This document shows, one piece after another, positions 1 through 11,592 of a stretch of DNA of 38,578 nucleotides. The stretch comes from Deltaproteobacteria bacterium. GTDB lineage: Bacteria; Desulfobacterota; Desulfobulbia; Desulfobulbales; Desulfurivibrionaceae. The translations under genes were made by a program, and so were the position numbers. Positions within the stretch are counted from its first letter, which is position 1. The number at the start of each line of letters is the position of its first letter. The stretch spans positions 1-38,578 of the forward strand of contig DUZW01000028.1 of NCBI GenBank assembly GCA_013349295.1, in the 5' to 3' direction. The notes beneath the pieces are model-generated. The model was given only the letters and a program-made list of their open reading frames with translations. It made no database searches and was not told where the DNA came from.

Positions 1-2013
1 GCTATGCGTAACGGACAGGAGGCCAACGGCGTAACCGATGCCCATCCGGCGGTTGGTGTTGATTTGGATATTTCCTACGCCGCCACACCGCTCCGTGACG
101 AGCAGGGTAAGGTTGTTGGCGCGGCCGAGTGGGTGTGCGACCAGAGCGAGGTGAAAAAAGCAGCCCGTCTGGGGCGGAAGATCTCGGATTATCAGAAAGC
201 TGAAACGGAAAAGATTGTCTCCTGTCTGACCATGCTTTCCCGGGGAGATACCTCCTGCTCCATCATCCCTGCGCCCGGAGATGCGGACACGGTCGAGGTG
301 CATCAGACCTTCCAGGGTATTGCCGATGCCTTCAATACCTGCGTAGCCACGGTCAATGCCATGATCTCGGATGTCAATATGCTTTCCCGTGCGGCCATGG
401 AAGGAAGGCTTTCCGTTCGGGCCGACTCGGCCAAGCACTTGGGGGATTTCCGCAGGATCGTGGAAGGGATCAACAACACCATCGGCCGACTGGTGAGGCT
501 CCTGGATACCATGCCTTCTCCGGCCATGATCATCGATAGCGACTTCTCCATTCAGTACATGAATGAACTGGGCGCCAAGGTGGGCGGCAAGAGCCCGGCC
601 CAACTCCTCGGCACCAAGTGCTACGACCATTTCAGGACCTCGGACTGCAAAACCGACCGTTGTGCCTGCGGCCAGGCCATGCGGACCGGACAGGAGGCCG
701 GCAGTGAAACCGACGCCCATCCGGCGGCCGGGGTGGATCTGGATATCGCTTACAGCGCCAGCCCGCTTCGTGACGAGCAGGGCAAGATTATCGGCGCGGC
801 GGAGTGGGTTACCGACCAAACCGCCATCAAGAAGGCGGCCCGGGTGGCGAGCAAGGTTGCCGGTTATCAGGATGTTGAAACCCGGAAGCTGGTGGAGCTG
901 CTCGACAAGCTTGCCAAGGGCGATTTGACCCTCTCCATCAGCACCGAGCAGGCGGACAGCGACACCCAGGCAGTGAGGCAGGTCTTTGACGGCATCGGCT
1001 CGGCGGTAAGCGTCCTCATCGGCTCTCTCAAGGAGATCACCGGCGCGGCCCGCGAGATTGCCGAGGGCAACCTGCGGTTCACTCTCAAGAAGCGGAGCGA
1101 CAGTGATGATCTTATCCAGGCGCTCCAAGATATGGTGGCCAAGTTGAAGTCGGTTATCATTGATGTGCGTGCCGCCGCCGATCAGGTCGCCGGCGGTAGT
1201 CAGGAGTTGAGCAGCAGTTCGGAGCTGGTCTCCCAGGGGGCCAGCGAACAGGCGGCCTCGGTGGAGGAAATTTCTTCCTCCATGGAGGAACTGGCCAGCA
1301 CCGTGGCCCAGACTGCGGACCATGCCCGACAGACTGCGACCATTTCCACCAAGGCGGCCGCCGATGCCGTAACTGGGGGCAAAGCGGTGGCGGAAACCGT
1401 TGCGGCCATGCAGCTCATCGCCACCAAGATCGAGCTGATCGAGGAGATCGCTCGTCAAACAAATCTGCTGGCCTTGAACGCCGCTATTGAGGCGGCCCGG
1501 GCCGGGGAACACGGCAAAGGCTTCGCCGTGGTGGCCTCCGAGGTGCGTAAGCTTGCCGAGCGCAGCCAGGTGTCGGCTCAGGAGATCAAGAGGGTCGCTG
1601 GAGACAGCGTGGAAACCGCTTCCAACGCGGGCAGGCTCATCAATGAGATAGTGCCGCAGATCCAGAAAACCGCGGAGCTGGTCCATGAGATCGATGCGGC
1701 GTCTAACGAGCAGGCCAGGGGGATCGACGAGAACGCCAGGGCCATTCAGCAGTTTGACCAGGTAATTCAGGCCAACAGCGCGGCTGCCGAGGAGATGGCT
1801 TCCACCAGCGAGGAACTGACCGCCCAGGCCGCCCATTTGCAGGAGACCATCGCCTTTTTCAAGGTGGAGATAGAAGGCGGGCAGAAGACACCAGGGCGTT
1901 CTCAGCCTTTGCCCGCCTCTGCAGGTGGGGTTGAGAAAAAAAAATCTGGGAAAGATGAGGGGGTGAAGCTGTCGCTCTCAAGTCCTGCGGATGTTGAGTT
2001 CGATCGGTACTGA
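1..2013 (+). CDS. Methyl-accepting chemotaxis protein with tandem PAS domains, 5' end outside window
   Basis: Chemoreceptor that would control the CheA encoded downstream. The frame is open from base 1 and the first codon (Ala) continues a PAS domain, so the gene is cut by the window edge; the ATG at position 4 is internal. The order seen is: end of one PAS domain, a HAMP-like linker (about residues 60-165), a second complete PAS domain (about 165-285), another HAMP-like segment, then the cytoplasmic signalling domain (about 400-630) with the receptor hairpin tip around [20 protein letters not shown]. No membrane segment is visible in the part present, so it may be cytosolic or anchored upstream. 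The second PAS carries a C-x8-C-x4-C-x-C cluster near residue 207 that could bind metal or haem (inference). The C terminus is VEFDRY, an xFxxY pentapeptide of the type that tethers CheR/CheB. Class is certain; ligand unknown. Confidence 0.93.
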   Translation, partial: AMRNGQEANGVTDAHPAVGVDLDISYAATPLRDEQGKVVGAAEWVCDQSEVKKAARLGRKISDYQKAETEKIVSCLTMLSRGDTSCSIIPAPGDADTVEVHQTFQGIADAFNTCVATVNAMISDVNMLSRAAMEGRLSVRADSAKHLGDFRRIVEGINNTIGRLVRLLDTMPSPAMIIDSDFSIQYMNELGAKVGGKSPAQLLGTKCYDHFRTSDCKTDRCACGQAMRTGQEAGSETDAHPAAGVDLDIAYSASPLRDEQGKIIGAAEWVTDQTAIKKAARVASKVAGYQDVETRKLVELLDKLAKGDLTLSISTEQADSDTQAVRQVFDGIGSAVSVLIGSLKEITGAAREIAEGNLRFTLKKRSDSDDLIQALQDMVAKLKSVIIDVRAAADQVAGGSQELSSSSELVSQGASEQAASVEEISSSMEELASTVAQTADHARQTATISTKAAADAVTGGKAVAETVAAMQLIATKIELIEEIARQTNLLALNAAIEAARAGEHGKGFAVVASEVRKLAERSQVSAQEIKRVAGDSVETASNAGRLINEIVPQIQKTAELVHEIDAASNEQARGIDENARAIQQFDQVIQANSAAAEEMASTSEELTAQAAHLQETIAFFKVEIEGGQKTPGRSQPLPASAGGVEKKKSGKDEGVKLSLSSPADVEFDRY

Positions 2014-2028
2014 AGCAGATTGATCCTT

Positions 2029-2095
2029 GTCCTGATGCATCACGAAAAAAGCCCCTATACCGGGGGCTTTTTTCGTGATGCATCAGGACTTTTTT
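2029..2095 (+). terminator. Rho-independent terminator with 27-bp perfect stem
   Basis: The arms at 2029-2055 and 2063-2089 are perfectly complementary over 27 bp around a 7-nt loop and are followed by a run of T. It lies 15 bases after the receptor stop codon. The stem is much longer than an ordinary terminator and contains its own A6/T6 tracts inside the arms. Confidence 0.9.
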
Positions 2096-2132
2096 CGATT
2101 CAAGGTAACCGGTTATTTTAGTTTTTTATTCT

Positions 2133-2162
2133 TTGACGCGGTTTCGTTCTCATGCGTATAAT
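2133..2162 (+). promoter_or_regulatory. Sigma70-type promoter for the second receptor and the che genes
   Basis: TTGACG at 2133-2138 and a perfect TATAAT at 2157-2162 are separated by 18 bases. It follows the terminator and lies about 60 bases before the next start codon. It is therefore the likely start of the transcript running through the hybrid kinase and perhaps on to cheB. No sigma28-type flagellar promoter was seen here. Confidence 0.75.
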
Positions 2163-2224
2163 TTATTTATTAGGGTAGTTATACGGAGTCTCATCGGAAA
2201 TCCCGAGTGGACAAGGAGCGGAAG

Positions 2225-4027
2225 ATGCTGAAAGAAAGATTTAAGGACATGGGGATTGCGGCAAAATTGAATTTGGCCATTGTGTCGGCGGTGCTGTTGC
2301 TCATGCTTGGGATGACGGTGGCAATCAACTCGTCGGTGCGCAACGCCTTGAGCTTGCAGGGAGACACCTTTGTCAACACCCTGAAGGAGCAGCAGAAAAA
2401 TGAGGAGGAGCTGTTGCGGCAGGATCTTGTTCTAAAAGGGAAATCCTTTGCCGACATGCTGGCCCGGGTTGGCCAGGATCTTATCCTCAACTATGAGTAT
2501 GCCTTTCTTGAGAAGATCGTCCAGAGCACGGCCAATGACCCGGATATCGCTTTTGCGGTTTACTCCGACAAGGACGGCAAGGCCATCACCACCACAAGCG
2601 TCAGGCCTGAAGGCTTCCCGGTCAAGAATGTTTTGGTCAAGGAGATTCTGGCAGGGGAGCAGAAGATAGGCTCCGTGGCGATTGGACTCAATTTTGCCGC
2701 GGTTGAAAAAAACATCGAAAAAGCCGTTGCCCATGGCAATCAGGTCATTGCCTCGGCTCAGCAGGCGGAGCAAGAAGCGGCCCACCGGATTGTCATGAAT
2801 ATCGGCTTGTTCGCCGCCGTGGTGGTTCTGTTCATTGGGGCCATTGTCTTTTATACCATCCGGGTCATGGTCAAACCGTTGCGTGACGCGGTCGGTAAAG
2901 TGAAGCGTCTGGCCAAGGGGGATCTGGATGCGGAAATCGTTCGCACCAGCGGAGATGAGATCGGTCAGATGTGCGGGGCCATGGGCATCATGGTCGAAAA
3001 TCTCAGGTCCACGGCGGCAATGGCCGGGCAGATCGCCTTGGGTAATTTGGCTGTCCAGGTGAATATCCTCTCCGACAAGGATCTCATGGGTACATCCTTG
3101 GCCAAGATGGTGGAAAATTTGCGGGCCAAGGCAGAGCAAATTGAAAAAGGAGATCTTGGTTCAAAGGTTGAGCTCCTCTCCGAGAATGATATGTTCGGCA
3201 AGGCCTTGGCCGCATTGTTTCTGAAATTACGGGAAATTATCACCGATGTACAGATTGCTGCCGATCAGGTCGTCACCGGCACCCAGGAGCTGAGTGGCAG
3301 CGCCCAGCAGGTTTCGCAGGGAGCCAGTGTTCAGGCCTCTTCGGTGGAGGAGATATCCTCCTCCATGGAAGAGTTGGCCAGTACCGTGGCCCAGACGGCG
3401 GACCATGCCCGCCAGACCGCGGCCATTGCCACCAAGGCCTCTGCCGATGCCGTCGAGGGCGGAAAGGTAGTGGCTGAAGCCGTCTCGGCTATGCAGCATA
3501 TCGCGGAAAAGATTGGCTTTATTGAAGAGATCGCCAGGCAGACCAACCTGTTGGCCTTGAACGCAGCCATTGAGGCGGCCCGGGCCGGTGAGCACGGCAA
3601 GGGGTTTGCCGTGGTCGCCTCCGAGGTACGCAAGCTTGCCGAGCGAAGCCAGGTCTCGGCGCAGGAGATCAAGAGCGTGGCCAATGCCAGTGTGGAAACC
3701 GCCGGTAATGCGGGCAGACTTATCAACGAGATAGTGCCTCAGATCCAGAAAACCGCGGAATTGGTTCATGAGATCGATGCTTCCAGTAACGAACAAGCCC
3801 GTGGTATCGAGGAAAACGCCAAGGCCATCCAGCAGTTTGATCAGGTGATCCAGGCCAATAGCGCGGCCGCCCAGCAGATGGCCTCCACCAGCGAGGAATT
3901 GTCTGCCCAGGCCGCACACCTGCAGGAATCTATATCGTTTTTTAAGTTTAACAACGAAAACGATGAGTTTTTGCCCGAGGCGGAGGAGAAGAGTTGTACC
4001 GGCGCAAGGTTAATTGATGTTGATTAA
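2225..4027 (+). CDS. Methyl-accepting chemotaxis protein, triple HAMP
   Basis: Transmembrane chemoreceptor of 600 residues. TM1 is at about residues 15-37, followed by a periplasmic sensor of about 150 residues with no family recognised by eye. TM2 is at about 190-212. Three successive HAMP units follow (about 215-340; the repeats [16 protein letters not shown] and GDLGSKVE mark them), then a methylation/signalling domain nearly identical to those of the neighbouring receptors. The start chosen is ATG 2225, because AAGGAG sits 6 bases before it; an in-frame GTG at 2207 has no ribosome site. It ends in LIDVD and so lacks the aromatic tether found on the other three receptors of this cluster. 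Its stop overlaps the start of the next gene, so the two are translationally coupled. Confidence 0.93.
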   Translation: MLKERFKDMGIAAKLNLAIVSAVLLLMLGMTVAINSSVRNALSLQGDTFVNTLKEQQKNEEELLRQDLVLKGKSFADMLARVGQDLILNYEYAFLEKIVQSTANDPDIAFAVYSDKDGKAITTTSVRPEGFPVKNVLVKEILAGEQKIGSVAIGLNFAAVEKNIEKAVAHGNQVIASAQQAEQEAAHRIVMNIGLFAAVVVLFIGAIVFYTIRVMVKPLRDAVGKVKRLAKGDLDAEIVRTSGDEIGQMCGAMGIMVENLRSTAAMAGQIALGNLAVQVNILSDKDLMGTSLAKMVENLRAKAEQIEKGDLGSKVELLSENDMFGKALAALFLKLREIITDVQIAADQVVTGTQELSGSAQQVSQGASVQASSVEEISSSMEELASTVAQTADHARQTAAIATKASADAVEGGKVVAEAVSAMQHIAEKIGFIEEIARQTNLLALNAAIEAARAGEHGKGFAVVASEVRKLAERSQVSAQEIKSVANASVETAGNAGRLINEIVPQIQKTAELVHEIDASSNEQARGIEENAKAIQQFDQVIQANSAAAQQMASTSEELSAQAAHLQESISFFKFNNENDEFLPEAEEKSCTGARLIDVD

Positions 4028-7000
4028 AAAAAAGGGACTGTGTCTACAGCTGTGGACCGACTTTAAGATAATCCCGTCTTCCCCTGAGGACGCTGTGCAA
4101 ACTACCTCTGAGCACATATCATTCATTTGCCGCTATTTTCTCTTGGCGCTCTTATTTTTTGTTCCGTTTTTTTTGCCGGTCTCGGCTGTTGCATCTGAGC
4201 CTGCCACGGTCAAAATCGGGGTGCTGGCAAAAAGGGGGAGTGAGAATGTGGTGCAAAAGTGGACCCCTACAGCGGTGTATCTGAGCCGTGCAATCCCGGC
4301 TCATTCTTTCGAGATCCTGCCCCTTGATTTTTCCCAGGTGCGCCAGGCGGTAAAAGATCGAACCATCGATTTCTTGATCACCAACAGCGGTTACTATGTC
4401 GAATTGGAATACGAGTTCGGTGTCAGCCGCATCGCCACGATGAAAAACCTCTTCAATAATACTCCCAAGACCCTGTTCGGCGGCGTAATCTTCACCCGGC
4501 CGGATTGCAGGGATATTAACGGCTTGGGCGATGTTGTCGGCAAGTCCTTTGTAGCCGTTGATCAGCAATCCCTTGGCGGCTGGCTCATGGCCTTGCGCGA
4601 GTTCCGTGTCCGGGGAATAGATCCGGAGCGTGATTTTAAACAGCTCAAATTTGTCGGCACCCATGATGCCGTGGTTTCGGCGGTGCTCGGCGGGGAAGCG
4701 GATGCCGGCACGGTGAGAACGGATACCCTGGAGAAGATGGCGGAAGAGGGAAAGATAACTCTTGCTTCGCTGAAAATCCTCAACCCTCAACGTACTCAGG
4801 ATACGTTCCCTTACCTGCATAGTACTCGGCTCTATCCGGAATGGCCTTTTGCCAAACTCAAACATACAGGGGAGAAGCTCTCCGAAGATGTTGCCATAGC
4901 CCTGTTGAGCATGCCCCCTCAAAGCCCGGCAGCCCAAGCCCCCCATATCGGCGGCTGGACCGTACCCCTTGATTATCAGCCGGTGCATGAACTCCTGCAG
5001 GAGTTGGAGCTCGGTCCCTATGCACATCATCTCGGCAGGATCCGTTTTGCCGAACTCGTAGAGCAACACTGGGGCGGGCTGTTAATAATCTTCATGCTTT
5101 TTGCCGGGTTACTTTTTGTTACGAGCTATGTCTTGCGACTCAATCGCAAGCTTGTTACTGCCCAGGAGGAACTCGCGGAGCAGTTGCAAACAGTAAGGAG
5201 CACGCAGAAGGCCTTACAGGAATCCGAGGGCAATTATCGAGAAATTTTTCACTCCACCAACGATGCTTTTTTTGTGCATGATTTAGTTTCAGGGGCCATT
5301 CTCGATGTGAACAAGGCCATGTGCGAGATGTATGGTGGGTATTCCCGGGACGAGGTTCTCCTTTTGTCGGTGGGTGATTTGAGCGCGGACGAGCCGCCTT
5401 TTACGAGTAAGGATGCCGCCCGATTGATTGTCAAAACCTTGACCGAGGGACCACAGAACTTTGAGTGGCTCGCCAAACGGCGCAACGGCGAGCTTTTCTG
5501 GGTTGAGGTCACTCTCAAGCTGGCAAGCATCGGCGGGCAGGACAGGGTGCTGGCGGTAGTGCACGATATCGAGGATCGCAAGAAGGCCGAGGAGGAAGTG
5601 AGGCAATACAGTTTGCATTTGGAACAATTTGTGGAAGAGCGCACGGCTGAACTCAAAAAAAGCGAATCCTCCCTGGCCGAGGCGCAACGCATCGCACATC
5701 TGGGGAGCTGGGAATGGCTGATCCCGGAAAACAAACTGTTGTGGTCTGCCGAAGCATATCGTATCTGCGGTGTTGAACCGGGGGAGTTTTCTCTCACCTA
5801 TGAATCATTTCTGGCGGTGGTTCATCCCGCGGATCGCGATCTGGTGCATCGCGCTGTTGTTGATGCCTTGGAAAAGCGCGGTGCATACAGCGTTGAGCAT
5901 CGTCTTGTGCGTTCCGACGGCACAGAGCGGTATGTGCAGGAACAGGGAGAGGTTTTTTGGGATGATGATGGCAAACCGGTCAAGATGGTTGGTGTTGTTC
6001 AGGATATCACCGAGCGCAAGATCCTTGAGCAGGAACGAACCCGCTTGGTCAAGGCCGTGGAATACGCCGCGGAGTCCATCGTCATTACGGATCAGAATGG
6101 GATTATCCAGTATGTGAATCCCGCCTTTACAAAGGTCAGCGGCTATAGCCGGGAAGAGGTTGTCGGGGAAAATCCGCGTGTCCTGAAAAGCGGCCGACAT
6201 GACCAATCATTTTATGATGAAATGTGGGCTGTGCTCGCCGGCGGTGAATCTTGGCGCGGTCATTTTGTAAATCGGAAAAAGGACGGCACCTTGTATGAGG
6301 AAGATGCCGCGATTTCTCCCATCCTGGATGGCGCCGGCAAGATTATCAACTATGTGGCAGTCAAACATGATGTCAGCGAGAGGGTTGAGCTCGAAAAACA
6401 ACTCCTGCAAGCACAAAAACTTGAGTCCATCGGCACCTTGGCAGGGGGGATCGCCCATGATTTCAACAATATTCTCACCGCGATCCTGGGTTATGGCGAA
6501 ATGGTCATGAATGAACTGCCGGAAGGAAGTACGTTGTGGGAAAATCAGCAGCAGGTTTTAACGGCCGGCAAGCGCGCCGCGGACTTGATCAAGCAAATTT
6601 TGACCTTCAGTCGGCGAGGTGACCAGAAACTGAGACCCTTGCAGATTCAGGTGATTGTCAAGGAAGCCCTCAAGCTCTTGCGTGCTTCCATTCCAACAAC
6701 CATTGAGTTTCAACAGAATATTGATGGAGGCTGCGGGGCGGTTCTTGCCGATCCGACGCAGGTTCATCAAGTTGTCATGAATCTTTGCACGAACGCCTAC
6801 CATGCCATGCGTGAAAAAAAAGGTGGGGTGCTGGGGGTGGCCGTTACCTCGGTAGAGCTTGGTCCCGAGACGGTGCCCAATAAAATGGATTTGCGGCCAG
6901 GATCCTATGTGCGGCTTGAGGTGAGTGATACCGGTTACGGGATAACCAACTCAGTATTGGAGAGAATTTTTGAGCCGTATTTCACCACCAAGGGGCAAGG

Positions 7001-7538
7001 AGAAGGAACCGGCCTGGGGCTTTCCCTGGTCCATGGCATTGTGACAAACATGGGGGGCGGGATCACCGTGCATAGTGAGATCGGCACGGGAACAACATTC
7101 CATGTGTATTTCCCTCGAATAGTTTTGCCTGCCGGGCAGGAAGTTCGCTCTGCTGAAGCGGTACAGGGGGGAACCGAACGTTTGCTGGTGGTCGATGATG
7201 AGGCGGCAATTGTCCGGATGGAGCAGAACATACTGGAAAGGTTGGGTTATCAGGTGACCACAAGCGTATCAAGTATGGAGGCCTGGCAGATATTCAAGGC
7301 GCATCCCGACCATTTTGATCTGGTTATTACGGATATGACCATGCCGCAGATGAGCGGCATGGTTTTGGCGAGCAACATATTGGGACTTAGGCAGGATATG
7401 CCTATTGTTCTCTGTACGGGCTTTAGTGAAATCATCAATGAAGAAAAGGCGAAAGCCATGGGGATACATGAATGCCTCATGAAACCGATAAGCAAAAGTG
7501 ATCTGGCAGCCGCTATCAGGCGAGCCCTTGGCAAGTAG
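4017..7538 (+). CDS. TtrS-like hybrid sensor histidine kinase (PhnD-like sensor, 3 PAS, kinase, receiver)
   Basis: Membrane sensor kinase of 1173 residues. In order it has: an N-terminal hydrophobic signal/TM (about 40-60); a periplasmic PhnD-like binding domain (about 60-345) beginning [10 protein letters not shown], as in TtrS tetrathionate sensors; TM2 (about 353-373); a short coiled coil; three PAS/PAC domains (about 405-520, 550-670, 672-795); a HisKA domain with phospho-accepting His814 in GGIAHDFNN; an ATPase domain with DTGYGI and GLGLSLVHG; and a C-terminal receiver with Asp1106 in [14 protein letters not shown] 4017 overlaps the upstream receptor stop, with AAGG just before it; TTG 4014 is the alternative. 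No DNA-binding response regulator follows, so the phosphate must pass to a protein encoded elsewhere or to the che proteins (inference). The ligand may be a sulfur oxyanion, by family analogy only. Confidence 0.9.
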   Translation: MLIKKKGLCLQLWTDFKIIPSSPEDAVQTTSEHISFICRYFLLALLFFVPFFLPVSAVASEPATVKIGVLAKRGSENVVQKWTPTAVYLSRAIPAHSFEILPLDFSQVRQAVKDRTIDFLITNSGYYVELEYEFGVSRIATMKNLFNNTPKTLFGGVIFTRPDCRDINGLGDVVGKSFVAVDQQSLGGWLMALREFRVRGIDPERDFKQLKFVGTHDAVVSAVLGGEADAGTVRTDTLEKMAEEGKITLASLKILNPQRTQDTFPYLHSTRLYPEWPFAKLKHTGEKLSEDVAIALLSMPPQSPAAQAPHIGGWTVPLDYQPVHELLQELELGPYAHHLGRIRFAELVEQHWGGLLIIFMLFAGLLFVTSYVLRLNRKLVTAQEELAEQLQTVRSTQKALQESEGNYREIFHSTNDAFFVHDLVSGAILDVNKAMCEMYGGYSRDEVLLLSVGDLSADEPPFTSKDAARLIVKTLTEGPQNFEWLAKRRNGELFWVEVTLKLASIGGQDRVLAVVHDIEDRKKAEEEVRQYSLHLEQFVEERTAELKKSESSLAEAQRIAHLGSWEWLIPENKLLWSAEAYRICGVEPGEFSLTYESFLAVVHPADRDLVHRAVVDALEKRGAYSVEHRLVRSDGTERYVQEQGEVFWDDDGKPVKMVGVVQDITERKILEQERTRLVKAVEYAAESIVITDQNGIIQYVNPAFTKVSGYSREEVVGENPRVLKSGRHDQSFYDEMWAVLAGGESWRGHFVNRKKDGTLYEEDAAISPILDGAGKIINYVAVKHDVSERVELEKQLLQAQKLESIGTLAGGIAHDFNNILTAILGYGEMVMNELPEGSTLWENQQQVLTAGKRAADLIKQILTFSRRGDQKLRPLQIQVIVKEALKLLRASIPTTIEFQQNIDGGCGAVLADPTQVHQVVMNLCTNAYHAMREKKGGVLGVAVTSVELGPETVPNKMDLRPGSYVRLEVSDTGYGITNSVLERIFEPYFTTKGQGEGTGLGLSLVHGIVTNMGGGITVHSEIGTGTTFHVYFPRIVLPAGQEVRSAEAVQGGTERLLVVDDEAAIVRMEQNILERLGYQVTTSVSSMEAWQIFKAHPDHFDLVITDMTMPQMSGMVLASNILGLRQDMPIVLCTGFSEIINEEKAKAMGIHECLMKPISKSDLAAAIRRALGK

Positions 7539-7568
7539 CTTGTTTTTACATCATCCTGGAGGTACTGC

Positions 7569-9755
7569 ATGTTTAAAAATTTCAGTATAAAGGCGAAAAT
7601 ATTAGCCCTTGTCTTGAGTGGAATTTTGCTTATGACCCTGTTCAACATGGGCAAACAATATGTCGATTTTGATAATACCTTGGCTTCGGCCAAAAAAACG
7701 CGGGCTGCCAGGGTACGGGCCACCTTTAAAAACTCTCTCGATCAGCAACTGCAAAATCTTTCCTTGGCCATGGAGACCTTGACGAAAAACAAAGAGGTTG
7801 TCCGTTCCTTTGCCGAGGGCAATCGGGAAGCACTGATCCAGGATTTGGGGAAGTATAATGAAAAACTGAAGAAGCAATACGATATCGATCAGTTTCAATT
7901 TCATACCCCTCCGGCAACCAGTTTTTTACGGCTACATAAACCCGAGAAATTTGGCGATGATCTTTCCGCTTTCCGCAGCATGGTTGTCGAGGCCAATCAG
8001 AACAAGAAGAATGTCGTCGGCCTTGAGGTCGGCGTAGGCGGACCAGGGCTGCGGGTGGTATTCCCTGTCTCATATGAAGATAAACATGTAGGTACGGTCG
8101 AGTTCGGCGGCTCAATCAGCGGGTTGCTGAATAATTTGAAAGAGACCTTCGGCATTGATTATGCCATAGGCATCCGCCCGGATGTTTTTAAGAAAGCGCA
8201 ACGTCCGGAAAAGAAAGAAACGGATATCCTTGCTGATAATTTGGTTTTTTATGCAACCTCATCCGAGCTTGCCAAAAACATCGTAAGCAGCTACTCGGCG
8301 GGAAAAGACGAATATAAGCTCAACGGAAAGTTTTTTATTACATATCCCTTGGTGTTAACGGATTATCAGGGACAGGAGATCGGTTATATCCTGGTCATGG
8401 ACGATGTTCAGGATATCGTGGATGATTTGCAGAAAAAATTAATCGCCAACCTCGGGATCAACTTCTTGATTGCGGCCATCATTTTGGCGGTTCTCTTTTT
8501 CTTTATCCGTAAAGCATTTCTCCCTATCAACGATGCCATTGTTACATTTGACAGGATAGCTGGGGGCGATCTCACCGTTGAGATAAAGGTGGAGAAAAAA
8601 GATGAGGTTGCCCAAATGTTGGTTGCCATAAAAAATATGGTGGCCAATCTCCGGAAAACCGCCCGGATGGCAGAGCAAATCGCCTTGGGCGATCTTGATG
8701 TCCAGGTGGAAATCCTTTCCGATAAGGACGTGCTGGGGAAATCCCTTGCCAACATGGTCGAGAATCTGCGGAGAACTGCCGCCAATGCGGAGTTGATTGC
8801 CAAGGGAGATCTTCGGGTTGATGTCAAATTGCTTTCCGCCAAGGATACTCTGGGTAAGTCCCTGAGTGCCATGATTGAAAAAATACGGCAAATTATTACC
8901 GATGTGCGGGCCGCCGCCGATCAGGTGGCCTCCGGCAGCCAGGAGCTGAGCAGCAGCTCGGAGCAGGTTTCTCAAGGGGCCAGTGAGCAGGCGGCCGCAG
9001 TTGAGGAGATCTCTTCCTCCATGGAGGAGCTGGCCGGCACCGTGGCCCAGACCGCCGATCATGCCCGGGAAACTGCGTCCATCGCCACCAAGACTGCGGC
9101 CGATGCCGTGGCTGGCGGCAAGGCTGTTGCCGAAACCGTTGCCGCCATGCAGCATATCGCGGAAAAGATCGAGTTGATCGAGGAGATCGCCCGGCAAACC
9201 AACCTTCTCGCCTTGAACGCCGCCATCGAGGCGGCCCGGGCCGGAGAGCACGGCAAGGGCTTTGCCGTGGTGGCCTCGGAGGTGAGGAAACTCGCCGAGC
9301 GCAGTCAGGTGTCGGCCCAGGAGATAAAAGGCGTGGCCTCGTCAAGCGTGGGAACCGCTACCAACGCAGGCAAACTCATTAACGAGATCGTGCCACAGAT
9401 CCAGAAAACCGCCGAGCTGGTTCATGAGATCGACGCGGCATCCAACGAGCAGGCCCGCGGCATTGATGAAAATGCCCGGGCCATCCAGCAGTTTGATCAG
9501 GTGATCCAGTCCAACAGCGCGGCCGCCGAGGAGATGGCCTCCACCAGCGAGGAGCTGACCGCCCAGGCGGCGCAAATGCAGGAAACCATCGCCTTTTTCA
9601 AGACGGATACGGCGGGAGGAAAAGCCATGGCGCGTCGGCAGGGGCGATCCCTGCCGACGCCAAGCCCTGCGGCGAAAAAAAATGTTGCGCCTTCGGCCAG
9701 GGGGGTGAAGCTTGCCCTGGCGTCGGGAAAGGAAGAGGATTTTGAGCGGTATTGA
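7569..9755 (+). CDS. Methyl-accepting chemotaxis protein with double-Cache sensor
   Basis: Transmembrane chemoreceptor of 728 residues. TM1 is at about residues 8-25. A large periplasmic sensor (about 30-290) carries the [14 protein letters not shown] and GDDLSAFR signature of the dCache_3 type of double Cache domain, a small-molecule sensor. TM2 is at about 293-313. Three HAMP units follow (about 315-440; [24 protein letters not shown]), then the signalling domain with the tip around [20 protein letters not shown]. The ATG is preceded by TGGAGG, 7 bases away, and lies 30 bases after the kinase stop. The protein ends EDFERY, matching the xFxxY CheR/CheB tether. The HAMP and signalling parts are very like those of the other receptors here, so the family arose by duplication with swapped sensors (inference). 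Confidence 0.94.
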   Translation: MFKNFSIKAKILALVLSGILLMTLFNMGKQYVDFDNTLASAKKTRAARVRATFKNSLDQQLQNLSLAMETLTKNKEVVRSFAEGNREALIQDLGKYNEKLKKQYDIDQFQFHTPPATSFLRLHKPEKFGDDLSAFRSMVVEANQNKKNVVGLEVGVGGPGLRVVFPVSYEDKHVGTVEFGGSISGLLNNLKETFGIDYAIGIRPDVFKKAQRPEKKETDILADNLVFYATSSELAKNIVSSYSAGKDEYKLNGKFFITYPLVLTDYQGQEIGYILVMDDVQDIVDDLQKKLIANLGINFLIAAIILAVLFFFIRKAFLPINDAIVTFDRIAGGDLTVEIKVEKKDEVAQMLVAIKNMVANLRKTARMAEQIALGDLDVQVEILSDKDVLGKSLANMVENLRRTAANAELIAKGDLRVDVKLLSAKDTLGKSLSAMIEKIRQIITDVRAAADQVASGSQELSSSSEQVSQGASEQAAAVEEISSSMEELAGTVAQTADHARETASIATKTAADAVAGGKAVAETVAAMQHIAEKIELIEEIARQTNLLALNAAIEAARAGEHGKGFAVVASEVRKLAERSQVSAQEIKGVASSSVGTATNAGKLINEIVPQIQKTAELVHEIDAASNEQARGIDENARAIQQFDQVIQSNSAAAEEMASTSEELTAQAAQMQETIAFFKTDTAGGKAMARRQGRSLPTPSPAAKKNVAPSARGVKLALASGKEEDFERY

Positions 9756-9866
9756 AAATAACGGTAGAAGCGCAACTGGGTTTGCGAGATACTCTTTTAT
9801 AGTTTTGATAAAATTTGATTCCACGGTCGCCAATAATTATGTGTTGCAAAAAAAAGGAGGTTTTAT

Positions 9867-11552
9867 ATGCAATGGTTCAATGATATGAAGATCGGCACTA
9901 AGCTTACTTCAAGTTTTATTTTGGTCGCAATCATTGCTTTGATTATCGGCGTCATCGGGGTCAAAGGGATCAATGCAGTGGATGAGGCCGATACCGTACT
10001 CTATGAAAAGATGACCGTGCCGTTGTCTCTGCTGGGGGATATCGGTATTACCTTCCAGCGGGTGCGGATCAATGTCCGTGAATTGGCGGAAGCAGATGCA
10101 GCTGCGGAGCGTCAGACGGCCATGGATAACATCAAGGAGCTGCGGCAGCACATCGAGGCATCGGCCGAGACGTTTGAAAAAACCATCATTTCCGATGAGG
10201 CTCGAAAATTGTTTCAGACCTTTGTAGAGACAAGGAAGGTTTACGGCAAGTACATTGATCAGGTAGTGGCTTTGGTTCAGGCCGGAAAATATGCGGAAGC
10301 TCAGGCACTGACCAAGGGCGAGATGAAAAAGGCGGCATTTGACGAGAACGCGGCCATTGATGCACTTCAGAACAAAAAGCTCCAGGATGCAAAGGACACC
10401 GCCGAGAATAATGACGGGATTGCCAGTGCCTCGAGACGTTTGATGATAGGCTGTGCCGTTGTCGGTGTGGTGCTCGCCGTTTTCCTTGGGCTCTTCATTG
10501 CCAAGGCCATCACTACTCCCCTCAATCAAGGGCTTGATGTGGCCAAGGCTTTGTCCGCCGGTGATCTTAAGTGTATCATCAAAGTGTCCGGCAAAGATGA
10601 GACCGGTCAGTTGATGGAAGCTCTTGGGCATATGGTGGTGAAACTCCGAGAGGTTATCCAGGATGTCCGCGGCGCTGCCGACCAGGTGGCCGCCGGCAGT
10701 CATGAATTGAACAGTAGCTCCCAGCAGGTTTCTCAGGGAGCCAGTGAACAGGCAGCCTCGGTGGAGGAGATCTCTTCTTCCATGGAAGAGCTGGCCAGTA
10801 CCGTGACTCAGACCGCCGACAATGCCCGACAGACCTCAACCATTGCCAGCAAGACTGCCATTGATGCCGAAACCGGCGGCAAGGCGGTGGCGGAAACCGT
10901 AACCGCCATGCAGCACATTGCGGAAAAGATTGAACTCATTGAAGAAATTGCCCGGCAAACGAACCTGCTGGCCTTGAATGCCGCTATTGAGGCGGCCCGG
11001 GCCGGGGAGCACGGCAAGGGCTTTGCCGTGGTGGCCTCTGAGGTGCGCAAGCTTGCCGAGCGCAGCCAAGTGTCGGCCCAGGAGATCAAGGGCGTTGCTT
11101 CAGCCAGCGTGGCGACGGCAACCAATGCCGGCAGGCTTATCAACGATATTTTGCCACAGATTCAGAAGACCGCCGAACTGGTGCAGGAGATCGATGCGGC
11201 CAGTAACGAGCAGGCCAGGGGGATTGAGGAGAATTCCAAGGCCATCGAGCAGTTTGATTCGGTTATTCAAAGTAACAGCGCGGCAGCGGAGGAAATGGCT
11301 TCCACCAGTGAGGAACTCACCGCGCAGGCCTCCCAGCTCTTGGAGACCATCGGATTTTTTAAGCTGGAAGAGACAGGAAGGCAAAGACTACAGGCAAGTA
11401 ACCCAATTGTCGGGGGGCAGAGATCAGCGAAGGTTTCCTTGGCCTTGCCTGCGGCAAAGAAAGGGAGGATGTCAGGTGGCAAGCCTCACTCTGGAACAGA
11501 AGGCGGGACGAGTATTGCCCTGGATGATCATAACGAGTTCGAACGCTATTAA
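9867..11552 (+). CDS. Methyl-accepting chemotaxis protein with four-helix-bundle sensor
   Basis: Transmembrane chemoreceptor of 561 residues. TM1 is at about residues 12-30. A helical periplasmic domain (about 32-190) fits the 4HB_MCP family, in which small ligands bind between helices. TM2 is at about 193-213. A single HAMP unit (about 215-265) leads into the same signalling domain as in the upstream receptors. A strong AAGGAGG lies just before the ATG. The 111 bases separating it from the previous receptor contain no convincing promoter or terminator. The C terminus is NEFERY, an xFxxY tether for CheR/CheB, after a flexible Gly/Ser-rich linker. cheA starts 40 bases downstream, consistent with an operon. 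Confidence 0.94.
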   Translation: MQWFNDMKIGTKLTSSFILVAIIALIIGVIGVKGINAVDEADTVLYEKMTVPLSLLGDIGITFQRVRINVRELAEADAAAERQTAMDNIKELRQHIEASAETFEKTIISDEARKLFQTFVETRKVYGKYIDQVVALVQAGKYAEAQALTKGEMKKAAFDENAAIDALQNKKLQDAKDTAENNDGIASASRRLMIGCAVVGVVLAVFLGLFIAKAITTPLNQGLDVAKALSAGDLKCIIKVSGKDETGQLMEALGHMVVKLREVIQDVRGAADQVAAGSHELNSSSQQVSQGASEQAASVEEISSSMEELASTVTQTADNARQTSTIASKTAIDAETGGKAVAETVTAMQHIAEKIELIEEIARQTNLLALNAAIEAARAGEHGKGFAVVASEVRKLAERSQVSAQEIKGVASASVATATNAGRLINDILPQIQKTAELVQEIDAASNEQARGIEENSKAIEQFDSVIQSNSAAAEEMASTSEELTAQASQLLETIGFFKLEETGRQRLQASNPIVGGQRSAKVSLALPAAKKGRMSGGKPHSGTEGGTSIALDDHNEFERY

Positions 11553-11592
11553 TCGGCACACGACACTGATAGCTGAACAGGAAAGGTGAATT

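Noticed and set aside
9756..9866. Promoter between the third and fourth receptor genes
   Set aside because: AT-rich boxes are present but none have acceptable -35/-10 spacing.
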